Below, piece by piece: positions 1-7,565 of a DNA stretch of 64,000 nt (position 1 is its first letter; the number at the start of each line of letters is the position of its first letter). A program made the translations under genes and the position numbers. Origin of the DNA: Limisphaera sp049537155 (GTDB lineage: Bacteria > Verrucomicrobiota > Verrucomicrobiia > Limisphaerales > Limisphaeraceae); contig NZ_JBMVQZ010000014.1 of NCBI RefSeq assembly GCF_049537155.1, positions 50,908 to 114,907 on the forward strand, read 5' to 3'. Below the pieces are notes generated by a model. That model was not told where the DNA came from. It was given only the letters and a program-made list of their open reading frames with translations, and did no database searches.

Positions 1-594
1 CGGCGCGACGAAGTCGGGCCGGCTGGCGGCGTCATAGTTGTAGGCCACCGAAGTGGCCACGGTGCCGCCGGCGGAGAACCCCATGATCCCGATGCGCCGG
101 GGATTGACCTTGTATTCCGCTGCATGCTGGCGCACATGCCGGACGGCGGCCAACCCGTCGGCCAGCGCCAGTTTGACCACCGGCGCCACCACCTGGTCGA
201 GCGGTCCGCGTGTCATGATTTCGCGGGTGGGATCGTCCGTCTCGCATTTCACCAGGCGGTACTTCAGCACGAACGCGGACACACCCCGGGCGGCCAGCCA
301 ACGGGCCACGTCATGGCCCTCGCTGTCGATCGAAAGGGCGAAGAACGCGCCACCGGGGCAGATGATCACAGCGGTCCCGTTGGCCTGGGACGGGTCGGGG
401 GCGAACCAGGTCAGTGTGGGGTGCGACACGTTGAAGACGATGCGTGTGTTCCAGAGGTTGGAGACGCTTTCCCGCTCGGAGTGGGTCCAGTCTTCTGAGC
501 CGGGAGCAGGGCCTTCGTAGAGGGGAATCACCTTCTCCTGCGCGGCCAGCGTGCCGGCCGCCAGGCCGATTGTCCAAAGCCATCGTTGCCACAT
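1..594 (-). CDS. Alpha/beta hydrolase (acetylesterase-like), 3' end cut by window edge
   Basis: The frame is open from an ATG at 594 to the window edge, giving 198 residues with no stop, so the gene continues beyond position 1. Residues 1-19 look like a secretion signal with a cleavage site near Ala-Ala-Gln. A Cys-Pro-Gly-Gly-Ala stretch near 79-83 occupies the oxyanion-hole position of BD-FAE/DLH-type esterases, and Gly-Phe-Ser-Ala-Gly-Gly near 172-177 is the nucleophile elbow with Ser174. The Asp and His of the triad would lie outside the window. Family knowledge suggests an exported esterase acting on acetylated or acylated polysaccharides, but the substrate cannot be read from the sequence. 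The serine hydrolase gene upstream is on the same strand and ends about 170 bases away. Confidence 0.85.
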   Translation of the reverse strand, partial: MWQRWLWTIGLAAGTLAAQEKVIPLYEGPAPGSEDWTHSERESVSNLWNTRIVFNVSHPTLTWFAPDPSQANGTAVIICPGGAFFALSIDSEGHDVARWLAARGVSAFVLKYRLVKCETDDPTREIMTRGPLDQVVAPVVKLALADGLAAVRHVRQHAAEYKVNPRRIGIMGFSAGGTVATSVAYNYDAASRPDFVAP

Positions 595-763
595 GGGTCG
601 GACCTTTCTCCCGGGATTCAAGCGGTGCCGGCGGTGTCCCGGTACCGATCCGGGTCTGCTGCCCGGCTACCTTGGGCCATTGAATCGCGGGTGCGGGTCG
701 GTGGCCACTCCAAATTCGGTTTGGCGCCTGGAGGTCTTCGAAGGCGGTGCATCCCTTCGCCGT

Positions 764-1966
764 TCAGGGGGCGGCAGAGTCGGGCCGGAGAAGGTATCGC
801 CGGATCAATTCCCAGGCTGCGCGGTCGCAGGCCTGTTCGGCTCGTGGTCCACCGGCGTTGCACGCCACCACCAGGCCGAAATCCCGCGCCGGCGCCATCC
901 AGATCACGGCGAAGAAAGTGGTGTTGGACCCGCTGTGAGTGAGCGCATTTCCACCGGCCCAGTCGCGGTGAACCACGATCCAGCCGAGGGCATGCGTGTC
1001 GTCGCCGACCGGCCGGTGCAGGCGCTCGAACACGTGCCGTGGCAGGAGAGGTTCCCCGCCCCGGGCACCCCGTAGATGGAAGGCCACATACCGGACCAGA
1101 TCCGGCAGCGAGCTGTGGACGGCTCCTGCCGGCGCAATGGCGGGGGGATTGTCCGCGCGCGGGCCGGGCGGGACGGGGCGAAACGTGTCGCCTTCGGGGA
1201 CGTGGCCCCAGGGTTGATCTTCCCTGCCGGGGCTCGCAGGCGGACCGAACCCTGCTGAAGCCATCTCCAGCGGCTCGAAGAGTTCCCTGCGCATCAGCGT
1301 TTCCCAGGGGGTGTCGGTCACCTGTTCGAGCATGGCGCCAGCGATGGCATAACCTGCGTTGGAATAGAGAAAGCGGGAGCCGGGCGGTACGGCGGGCGGA
1401 TGGGAGAGCACCTGTTCGAGCAGATACCTGCGTTGGGCGCGCGGAGGCTCCGCTCGGTCCCACAAGCGTGCCCAAAGTCCGCCCTCCTCCAGTGAGGCCG
1501 CCACACCGCCGCGATGGGCGAGAAGCTGCAACAGCGTGACGCCCCGATACGCCGGATCGAATCGCGGTGCCAGGTCGGGAAAAACCTCGGCCAGGGTGGT
1601 TTCCCACCGTATCCTGCCCTGCGTCACCAAGCTTCCCGCCAGAGTGGCGGTCATGGATTTGGTGAGCGAACCGAGGTGGTATTTGTCTTCCGGGGTCACG
1701 TGGTTCCGGCCTCCGGCCTTTCGAAGGCCGGTGGCCCCGAGGGCCACACAACGGTCCTGCATGACGACGGCCGCGGCCAACGATGGCAGACCGGCCTTTT
1801 GGCGGATGGGTTCGAGCACGGCCGCGCAGTCTTCCGGCTTTGGAGAGGGGGATTCTTTCCCGGCTGTGGCGCAGAGCGCCGGAAACGCAAGCAACCAGCC
1901 GGCCATGAAAGCCCGAGCTGCTGCGGGCCGCGGAGCCCTGCGCTCGGATGACAACCGGGTAGGCAT
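764..1966 (-). CDS. Serine hydrolase of the beta-lactamase / penicillin-binding protein (class C) family
   Basis: The 400-residue product has the three active-site motifs of the class C beta-lactamase/esterase fold: Ser-Leu-Thr-Lys at 100-103, Tyr-Ser-Asn at 201-203, and His-Ser-Gly at 344-346 in the place of Lys-Thr-Gly. A hydrophobic segment at about 21-36 ending Ala-Thr-Ala-Gly suggests export. An alternative start is Met21 (position 1906), but its signal would lack a basic n-region. These proteins are usually esterases or D-amino peptidases, and His-Ser-Gly instead of Lys-Thr-Gly fits an esterase or peptidase more than a true beta-lactamase. The exact substrate is unknown. The gene lies just upstream of the partial esterase on the same strand and may be co-transcribed with it. 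Confidence 0.9.
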   Translation of the reverse strand: MPTRLSSERRAPRPAAARAFMAGWLLAFPALCATAGKESPSPKPEDCAAVLEPIRQKAGLPSLAAAVVMQDRCVALGATGLRKAGGRNHVTPEDKYHLGSLTKSMTATLAGSLVTQGRIRWETTLAEVFPDLAPRFDPAYRGVTLLQLLAHRGGVAASLEEGGLWARLWDRAEPPRAQRRYLLEQVLSHPPAVPPGSRFLYSNAGYAIAGAMLEQVTDTPWETLMRRELFEPLEMASAGFGPPASPGREDQPWGHVPEGDTFRPVPPGPRADNPPAIAPAGAVHSSLPDLVRYVAFHLRGARGGEPLLPRHVFERLHRPVGDDTHALGWIVVHRDWAGGNALTHSGSNTTFFAVIWMAPARDFGLVVACNAGGPRAEQACDRAAWELIRRYLLRPDSAAP

Positions 1967-2407
1967 GACTCGAGCCTGCGGGTTGCGAGCTTCCGAGGCA
2001 ACTCACAAGCGCGGCATGGGGATGGTCAGCCCCTGGGGCGATCGCGGGCCCGGCTCATGAGTGCGGCACGCCTGCCGGCACCATGCCAAGGGCAACCGGG
2101 CGCGCCACGAAACGGACCGACCAGACGCCCAAGATGAGGTCCTGCGGAGAGACTCAGGTACCCGCAGAGGCGCCCCCACGGATGACCGCTTCCGGACGCG
2201 CCTGCCAGGGTCCGTGGGTGGCCCGGGCAGCGGAGGGTTGATGCGCGGGTGAGCCGGGGAATGGAAGAGGCGCGATGGAAGAGGCGGGCGTCAGGATTTC
2301 CGGACGCCCGCCCTTTGCGAGCCGGTCGAAACGGGTTTATGCGTCGGAGGGTCATGTGACCCACAGCGGACGCGGTCCGCTGCGCGCTCCGGGTCCCGGC
2401 GGCCTCT
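1967..2407. other. Intergenic region without a supported gene
   Basis: No open frame here has the composition or motifs of a real protein. The region holds a strong GC hairpin (annotated separately) and a short near-tandem repeat of ATGGAAGAGGCG at about 2261-2286. Nothing else is recognisable. Confidence 0.6.
2283..2312 (-). terminator. Strong inverted repeat downstream of the PEP-CTERM-like gene
   Basis: A perfect 10-base-pair stem (GGCGGGCGTC pairing with GACGCCCGCC) encloses a 10-base loop. It sits about 95 bases beyond the stop of the minus-strand gene ending at 2408. Neither side has a clean T tract: the plus side reads CTTTG and the minus side TCTTCC. It may therefore be a hairpin that ends or stabilises the transcript rather than a textbook intrinsic terminator. 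Confidence 0.45.
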
Positions 2408-3166
2408 TCAGGTGCATACCCTGTGTGGAGGCGTTTGCGGTCGGAGCCCACTGATCAATGCCAGTGCGGCGGCCAGGAGTGCGAGCGTAGAGCCGCCGTC
2501 CAGCAGCACAGCTCCCATGGGCCCGCTGACCTGCAGGCCGCTGACAAGAAGGCCGGTCGGCCCCCATCCGTTGTTCACGTGGAACTCCAAGGTGTTCTCT
2601 CCGGCCACGAGGCCATCCAGCTCGAAATACTGGAGAGAAACAAATCCCCAATCATCCCGCCAATAGGCGGTCGCTTGGCCGTTGAGATAAATGGTCGAGT
2701 TGTTGTCCGAAGCCCAGAATCCACTGAGGCGAAACAGAGAAAGGTCCCATCCGCCCGGGTCGAGCCACCAGCGCAGTGTGTAAACATACCACCCGGGATC
2801 ATCGTATGGGTAAATGTCGGTCGTCGCGGTGGGGCCGACCCAGGCCGATCCGGGTGGCGGAGTGATCCATGCCTGCCAGTTGGGATCCCCAAAGTGGAAC
2901 ACCACCGGCCGGATGTAGGCGGGGCCGGTGTCGGTGTAAAAAGTCACGCTGTAGTGCGGGTCCGCGCTGGTGACCGGCAGGACGTTGCCGGAATCGTCCA
3001 CACCGGTGTTGTACAGGCCGGTGACCTGCCAGCCTTGCGCGGTCAGCAACGACCATCCGAGGGTCGCGAAGCAGAGCAACCGCGCGGCCGCGGTTGCCGA
3101 GGATGTGCCGGGACGTCCGTGAATGTCCCGGGCCATGCTGTGGAGGGCTTGGTTCGTTGTTTTCAT
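2408..3166 (-). CDS. Exported PEP-CTERM-like surface protein
   Basis: The open frame extends to 3316, but Met at 3166 is the better start because residues before it have shadow-like composition. That gives about 252 residues. A hydrophobic export segment (Leu-Leu-Cys-Phe-Ala-Thr-Leu-Gly-Trp) lies at about 34-44. The body is rich in Trp, Tyr, Gly and Asp, typical of a beta-sandwich surface protein. The C-terminus is tripartite: Leu-Asp-Gly-Gly-Ser-Thr, a hydrophobic helix of about 18 residues, then a short tail with Arg. This resembles the VPDSGST/VPDGGST sorting variant of Verrucomicrobia recognised by exosortase, although Val-Pro is replaced by Leu-Leu. The inferred fate is export and covalent or membrane anchoring at the cell surface. 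No biochemical function is suggested. Confidence 0.75.
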   Translation of the reverse strand: MKTTNQALHSMARDIHGRPGTSSATAAARLLCFATLGWSLLTAQGWQVTGLYNTGVDDSGNVLPVTSADPHYSVTFYTDTGPAYIRPVVFHFGDPNWQAWITPPPGSAWVGPTATTDIYPYDDPGWYVYTLRWWLDPGGWDLSLFRLSGFWASDNNSTIYLNGQATAYWRDDWGFVSLQYFELDGLVAGENTLEFHVNNGWGPTGLLVSGLQVSGPMGAVLLDGGSTLALLAAALALISGLRPQTPPHRVCT

Positions 3167-3795
3167 GGTCCGTTCTGCCGTTTGCGGTTTGCCTTTGTGC
3201 GGATTCTTGTGACCCGGCGCGGCGGCGCCGGAAACCTTTTCGCGGGTCTGGAGGCTTGCGAATGTTTCCGCTCGGGGTTCTCGTCCGGGCTGGAGCCGGC
3301 TCGTCAGCGAGTTCACCTCCTTTCTCAGCGTGTCTTCGGGTTACGAACTTTGGCCTTTCCTGTTGCCGTTCCGGTGTCGCGTCTCCGGCAGGCGATTCCG
3401 GCGATAGGATCGGCCGATGGTTCGTGCCGGTCAGGCAGGTGCGAATCATGGACAATTGGTATCACCTTCGCTGTTCGATGCGGACCAGTTGGGGGTGCGT
3501 GCTTCCAAGTCTTCTCTTTTGACTTCCGTTGCAGAGTCTGGTGCGGAGCCTCGTTTCGGAGAGCATGGGCAGAGTAAGGGAGGCGCTTACGGCGAGTCAA
3601 TCGCCAGCCCCGTGAAGAGGGCCGGGTCTCCGGGGGGGTCGGCGTCCGTTCCGGCTGGCTGGGTGGCGGGGTCGCCCCGCTCGTGAAGGCAGTGGGCAAA
3701 GGCCGGTTCGAGAGGAGGCGAGGTTTTTGTTGCGGTTCCGGTTTCGCGTTTGACAGGGCCGGAGGGGCGGCTTAGGTTCGGGCTGGTCTTTTCGT
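3167..3795. other. Intergenic region of about 630 bases
   Basis: Divergent region between the PEP-CTERM-like gene on minus and the Ala/Pro-rich gene on plus. I find no convincing coding frame. Base composition is less extreme than in the flanking genes. It includes a candidate promoter for the plus-strand gene at about 3750-3778 (listed separately), and must also hold the promoter for the minus-strand gene, which I cannot place. Confidence 0.55.
3750..3778 (+). promoter_or_regulatory. Candidate sigma-70-type promoter before the Ala/Pro-rich membrane protein
   Basis: A perfect TTGACA at 3750-3755 is followed after 17 bases by TAGGTT at 3773-3778, which keeps the first two and last bases of the -10 consensus. 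A start near 3785 would leave a leader of only about 11 bases before the ATG at 3796. Confidence 0.4.
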
Positions 3796-4239
3796 ATGGC
3801 CGAGAACATCCCAAATTTGCCGGGCGGGGCCGTACCTCCGAAGAAGGAGACGGGCAAGGTCCAGCCGAAGAAGGAAACCGTGCGGATCACCTTGCCGCCC
3901 AAACCGACGGCCGCGCCGACCATCAAGCTGCCCACGTTGCCGCCCGCTGGGCCGGGCGCCGCGCCGCGGCCGGCCGCACCACCCACGCCAGCACCGGCAG
4001 CGGCGCCTGCGGCCGCACCGGCTGCTGCCGCTCCTGCGGCGGGTGCACGGCCGGCCCCGGCAGCCGCTGCTGCCCCGGCGGCGGCCCCTCGCACGGCTGC
4101 CCCACCCGTGGTACAGCGGGCGCCCGTGGCCCCTGCGGTCTCGGGCGTGGACCAGGGACTGGCCATCGGGGCGATCGTGGCCGGGGTCCTTGCCCTGCTT
4201 TCGGTGGTGTACCTGGGGTTCCTGCTGCCGCTCGAGTGA
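3796..4239 (+). CDS. Ala/Pro-rich protein with a C-terminal membrane anchor
   Basis: The 147-residue product begins with a Pro/Lys-rich segment containing two similar Pro-Lys-Lys-Glu-Thr units (about 15-28). A long low-complexity Ala/Pro linker follows at about 35-115. Near the C-terminus, Gly-Leu-Ala-Ile-Gly-Ala-Ile-Val-Ala-Gly-Val-Leu begins a single transmembrane helix at about 121-143, and the protein ends two residues after it. There is no N-terminal signal, so the long flexible part is probably cytoplasmic with a tail anchor, although the opposite topology cannot be excluded. It lies 70 bases upstream of trxA on the same strand and could be co-transcribed. I recognise no family function; proteins of this build occur in Verrucomicrobia. 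Confidence 0.75.
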   Translation: MAENIPNLPGGAVPPKKETGKVQPKKETVRITLPPKPTAAPTIKLPTLPPAGPGAAPRPAAPPTPAPAAAPAAAPAAAAPAAGARPAPAAAAAPAAAPRTAAPPVVQRAPVAPAVSGVDQGLAIGAIVAGVLALLSVVYLGFLLPLE

Positions 4240-4309
4240 GTTGAGCCGTGCAGGTCCGAATGGGGTTTGAAGGAAGGTCTGGTCTGACCGGAAAGAGAGG
4301 ATTCGTACG

Positions 4310-4642
4310 ATGGCTTCCCCTTTGATCGTCACGTTGACGGGGCAGAACTTCGAGCAGGAGGTTTTGAAGTCGCCCACGCCCATCCTGGTGGATTTCTGGG
4401 CCAGCTGGTGTGGTCCGTGCAAGATGATTGCGCCGCTCTTGGACGAGCTGGCCGAGGAGTACCAGGGCCGGGTGCGCATCGGGAAGGTGGATGTGGACCA
4501 GGAAAGCAACCTGGCTGCAAAGTACGGGGTGCAGGCGATTCCCACGCTTTTGCTCTTCAAGAACGGCGAAGTGATCGGGCAGATGGTGGGGGCCAAGGGC
4601 AAGCGTGAGATTCAGGCCCTGATGGACCGCGCCTTGTCGTGA
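4310..4642 (+). CDS. trxA: Thioredoxin
   Basis: A 110-residue classical thioredoxin, the usual family length. Trp-Cys-Gly-Pro-Cys-Lys places the redox cysteines at 34 and 37, and Ala-Ile-Pro-Thr carries the cis-proline. It has no signal peptide, so it is cytoplasmic. Its role is to reduce disulfides in enzymes such as ribonucleotide reductase, with electrons from thioredoxin reductase (not in the window). AGAGGA lies 8 bases before the ATG and supports the start. The Ala/Pro-rich membrane protein precedes it, and a GC hairpin follows about 20 bases after the stop. Confidence 0.97.
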   Translation: MASPLIVTLTGQNFEQEVLKSPTPILVDFWASWCGPCKMIAPLLDELAEEYQGRVRIGKVDVDQESNLAAKYGVQAIPTLLLFKNGEVIGQMVGAKGKREIQALMDRALS

Positions 4643-5063
4643 GGACAAGGCCTGAGTAAGTGGCGGGTCCTTTGCCCGCCCTTTCAGCGAGGCCCGAGGA
4701 CGCGGACTTCGCCAGGGACGGTCCCGCTGGCGCAGCGCACAAGCGTCAGAAGCGCGGCTGCGGGGCTTGCTCGTGAGTCGAGCGCGAGCCGGCACCCCTC
4801 GCCTCTTCTCGCTGCGAGACCTCCGGTTGGGGGGACTGCTTCGTTTCAGCGTGCCCGAGCCTGGGACGCCGGGGGCAGGGTCGCGCTTTACAGACCGGTC
4901 TGAGGCGGGGAAGGTCCTTGGCAGCCCCGCCGGCGCTCGTGCGTTCTACGGGCGGGGAGGGTGTTCCGAACCGGGTGTGCCTGTCGGGACGTGAGCCGGC
5001 GGGGTGCCGGGAAGAACGGTGTCTGGTTTTGGCCTGCGGGCGCGCGTGGCGGGGGGAGTGTCT
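4643..5063. other. Convergent intergenic region
   Basis: Between the ends of trxA (plus) and the STAS gene (minus). It contains one hairpin close to trxA and no frame with protein-like composition. Confidence 0.55.
4662..4685 (+). terminator. Possible terminator after trxA
   Basis: A 6-base-pair stem GGCGGG/CCCGCC with a 7-base loop is followed by CTTTC, about 20 bases past the trxA stop. The T tract is weak. Confidence 0.4.
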
Positions 5064-5615
5064 TCAAGTGGAAGTGCCGCCCGGCTGGTTGCGGGCTTCT
5101 TCGAGCTTCTGAAGGTCTTCCTGGAGGAAGCGAGTCACGTCTTTGAAGCGGGACTGGTTGGCCGGGTTGACCGCCATGAGGGCTTGATGGGCTTCGAGGC
5201 TGGTGCGGGCCAGCTCCATGCGATCGGTCACTGCGGTTCCCAGGATGGTTTCGGTGCCGTTGGAAGTGCCGGCGATGGTCCGTGGCTCCTGTATGATGCG
5301 GAGGTAATCGGTCACGCCGAGACCTTCGATGAGTTGGGCGACGCGTGGAGTGGGATTGAGCAGGTCCACTGCTGCTTCCGGGTCGCCGGACTGGTGAAGT
5401 TGGATGCCCAAGCGGCAGAGGATCCCCAGGAAGGTGCTGTCCAACAGTACGCAGTCGCTCAGGTCCACTTTGAACCTGCGGTAGCCTTTTTGGAGGAGGC
5501 CGTGGACGAGGGCCTTGAAGTCCGGGGCAGCGGTGAAGTTGGCGTGGCCGGTGATGCGGAGCCGGACATCCCGACCGCTCACCATGACCAGGACCTTGGC
5601 TGGCGGCAGACTCAT
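5064..5615 (-). CDS. STAS-domain protein (anti-sigma factor antagonist-like)
   Basis: 183 residues from an ATG at 5615, which overlaps the holA stop as ATGA. The frame stays open far upstream, but that part is shadow of holA. Residues about 8-110 form a STAS domain: Val-Asp-Leu-Ser-Asp-Cys at about 50-55, then Leu-Leu-Asp-Ser-Thr-Phe-Leu, with Asp-Ser-Thr at the phosphoserine loop of SpoIIAA/RsbV relatives. A helical, charged C-terminal extension of about 70 residues has no obvious domain. Family knowledge suggests partner switching with an anti-sigma kinase, but no kinase or PP2C phosphatase gene is nearby, so its partner is unknown. The overlap implies translation coupled to holA. Confidence 0.85.
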   Translation of the reverse strand: MSLPPAKVLVMVSGRDVRLRITGHANFTAAPDFKALVHGLLQKGYRRFKVDLSDCVLLDSTFLGILCRLGIQLHQSGDPEAAVDLLNPTPRVAQLIEGLGVTDYLRIIQEPRTIAGTSNGTETILGTAVTDRMELARTSLEAHQALMAVNPANQSRFKDVTRFLQEDLQKLEEARNQPGGTST

Positions 5616-6772
5616 GATGGGATGGCTGTGGGCTCGGGGCTCGGCACGGGTCGGCTCCCGGCCATGATGCGGACCAGCAGTCGCTGGAGCAGCAGGTCGG
5701 GATCGAGCCGACTGCCGACCAGGGCCCGATTGCATTCCTCCAGGTATTTCATCGCCCGCACCAGCTCGACGCTTGAGTAGTTTTGCGCGTCTTGGAGGGC
5801 CTTGTGCAGGACGAACGGGTGGATGGCGAGGGGGTTGAGGCGGCGGTCGGTGGGCAGGACTTCGGCGGGGAGTTTTTGGAGGCGGGCTTTGAAGGCGGCG
5901 TATTCGAGGCGCGGATGTATCCAACCGCGTTCGGCGAGGTCACGGGCCAGCAGCATGGCGCGGATCTTGGTGATGAGGCCGTACAGGAGGCCGATGCCGC
6001 TGCGGTCGGACTCGCCGGCGGCTGAGCGGCGTTCTTCTTCGAGGCATCGGAGGGCACGCGGCAGGTCACGGGCGCCGACGGCGTCGGCCAGTGCGAACGC
6101 CTGGGCGGTCGGGTTTCGGACGGTGATGGTTTCGACGTCGGCCGCGGTGATGCGGTTGCGCGGGGCGACGTAGAGGCAGAGTTTTTCGAGTTCGCTCTGC
6201 AGCAAGGGCAGGGAGGGCCCGACCTTGCTGACGAACGCGGCGAGGGCTTCCTCCTCGATCTCGTATCCGGCGCTGCCCAGACGGTTCCGGATCCAGAGGG
6301 CGGCCCGCTCTGGCCAGTCCCGGTCTTCCGGTGTCCAACCGGTGTGGATTTCGACCTGTCCGATCTGATCGAGCACCTTGAAGAAGCTGCGGCGGCGGTC
6401 CACCTTGCCGGCGCTGATGAGCAGGCGCACGCCGCGCCAGTCGAACTGTTGGAGTTCGCGTGCCCAGGCGTTGAGGACCTCGGTGACGGCCACGGTGTCC
6501 CCCGGGCGTTCGGTGCCCAGGAAGGAGCAGTTGCGCAGCCAGACGACCTTGGTGGAGCCGGGCAGGGGGAGGGTTTGAAGGGCCTCCCGGGTTCGCTCGA
6601 TCACCGAGACTGCCTCGGCCGCGGTTGCCACCGCGCCGTCCAGGATTTCGTCGCCCAGCTGGCGGCCTCCGCCCCAGGCCTCGAAGATTTGACGGGCCCG
6701 TTCCTTCACGGTGACGGAATCGTCGCCGCAGACGAGAACGACGGGCGAGGTCGGCGTGGCGGAGGCACGCAT
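5612..6772 (-). CDS. holA: DNA polymerase III subunit delta
   Basis: 386 residues, somewhat longer than the roughly 340 of E. coli HolA. The order of features fits the delta subunit of the clamp loader. An N-terminal AAA-like fold opens with Val-Leu-Val-Cys-Gly-Asp-Asp (a HolA 'GdD' start without Walker A). A middle region carries Leu-Pro-Leu-Leu-Gln-Ser-Glu-Leu-Glu-Lys-Leu, diagnostic for the family. The C-terminal helical collar has Arg-Ala-Met-Lys-Tyr-Leu-Glu-Glu-Cys-Asn and ends in the Leu-Leu-Leu-Gln-Arg-Leu-Leu-Val region. It opens the beta sliding clamp during replication. The STAS gene overlaps its stop by four bases. A dnaB gene lies nearby on the opposite strand. Confidence 0.92.
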   Translation of the reverse strand: MRASATPTSPVVLVCGDDSVTVKERARQIFEAWGGGRQLGDEILDGAVATAAEAVSVIERTREALQTLPLPGSTKVVWLRNCSFLGTERPGDTVAVTEVLNAWARELQQFDWRGVRLLISAGKVDRRRSFFKVLDQIGQVEIHTGWTPEDRDWPERAALWIRNRLGSAGYEIEEEALAAFVSKVGPSLPLLQSELEKLCLYVAPRNRITAADVETITVRNPTAQAFALADAVGARDLPRALRCLEEERRSAAGESDRSGIGLLYGLITKIRAMLLARDLAERGWIHPRLEYAAFKARLQKLPAEVLPTDRRLNPLAIHPFVLHKALQDAQNYSSVELVRAMKYLEECNRALVGSRLDPDLLLQRLLVRIMAGSRPVPSPEPTAIPS

Positions 6773-6797
6773 GGGGAGCGGTCCGGAACCGGTGAGG

Positions 6798-7247
6798 TTA
6801 TTCCAGTTCCTCCTGGTCGTTGATGCGCTGGAGGTGCTCGCTCATGTCCTCCATTTCATCGAAGAGCTCGCGCGTGACGTACATCGGGGCTTTCAAGGCG
6901 ACGGCCAGGGCCAGGCAATCGCTCGGGCGGGCGTCCAGCTCCACGAGTTTGCGGCCCAGCTCGTTTTCCTGCTGGAGGATCAGGCGTGCGTAGAAGGTCT
7001 GGTTCTTGAGTTCGGTGATGACGATGCGCTCGACGGTGATGCCGAACCCCTTGAAGATGCTGAGCATGAGGTGATGCGTGAGGGGTCGTTCGGGCACGCG
7101 TTGGTGGATGAAGTCACTGATGGTCTTTCCCATCCACGGGTCCACATTGATGATAAAGACCTTGTCTTCGTTCCCGATGAACAGGGCGCAACCACTCTGA
7201 TTGGGCCAAAGCCCGCGGATCTGCACTGGCACGACCCCGTGCTTCAT
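6798..7247 (-). CDS. Bifunctional nuclease (BFN / DUF151) family protein
   Basis: 149 residues covering a whole BFN domain. Diagnostic pieces are Gly-Cys-Ala-Leu-Phe-Ile-Gly-Asn-Glu-Asp at about 19-28, a following Ile-Ile-Asn-Val-Asp-Pro-Trp segment, Thr-His-His-Leu-Met near the middle, and Leu-Asp-Ala-Arg-Pro-Ser-Asp-Cys-Leu-Ala-Leu-Ala at about 103-114, the family signature. Proteins of this family have been described as nucleases in plants and are widespread in bacteria with no settled role. It is cytoplasmic. It lies 25 bases upstream of holA on the same strand and probably heads a three-gene unit with holA and the STAS gene. Confidence 0.88.
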   Translation of the reverse strand: MKHGVVPVQIRGLWPNQSGCALFIGNEDKVFIINVDPWMGKTISDFIHQRVPERPLTHHLMLSIFKGFGITVERIVITELKNQTFYARLILQQENELGRKLVELDARPSDCLALAVALKAPMYVTRELFDEMEDMSEHLQRINDQEELE

Positions 7248-7565
7248 GGGGTCAACCTAGGCCCTTTGCGCTGAAAAAACAAGCCCGCCAGCCCGCTGGT
7301 TGGGCGGCTGATCGCCCGGCGTGGGGACCTTGCGCGGAGGTGGCCCGATGCGCCGGTGGGACGGGGTGAGGGAAGGTGGGAGGCCCGGGCAGAGGGGGCG
7401 CAAGGGTCGCGGTTCGAGCCTGCACGGGGGGGGTGTGCCGGTTGCATGCAGCCGGGGGAAGATTCTCTCCTTGTCCGCTTTCGCAGGGTGCGATTGAATA
7501 CCGGGCCGGCGGTGCGAATCCGGAATGGCCTGTGGGCCTGCCGCCGGAATTGTTTCATGTGACGG
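7248..7565. other. Divergent promoter region upstream of dnaB and the BFN gene
   Basis: About 318 bases between divergently transcribed genes. No coding frame is supported. An ATG-TGA pair lies at 7558-7563, just before the dnaB start. I could not place promoters with confidence. Confidence 0.5.

Noticed and set aside
5615..5924. N-terminal extension of the STAS gene to 286 residues
   Set aside because: The extra part is rich in Pro and Arg, lies antisense-free inside holA in another frame, and the ATGA overlap at 5612-5615 gives a normal start.
7395..7440. GGTTCGAGCC sequence resembling a tRNA T-arm
   Set aside because: The flanking bases do not form the required 5-base-pair stem, and no acceptor stem or anticodon arm can be drawn around it.
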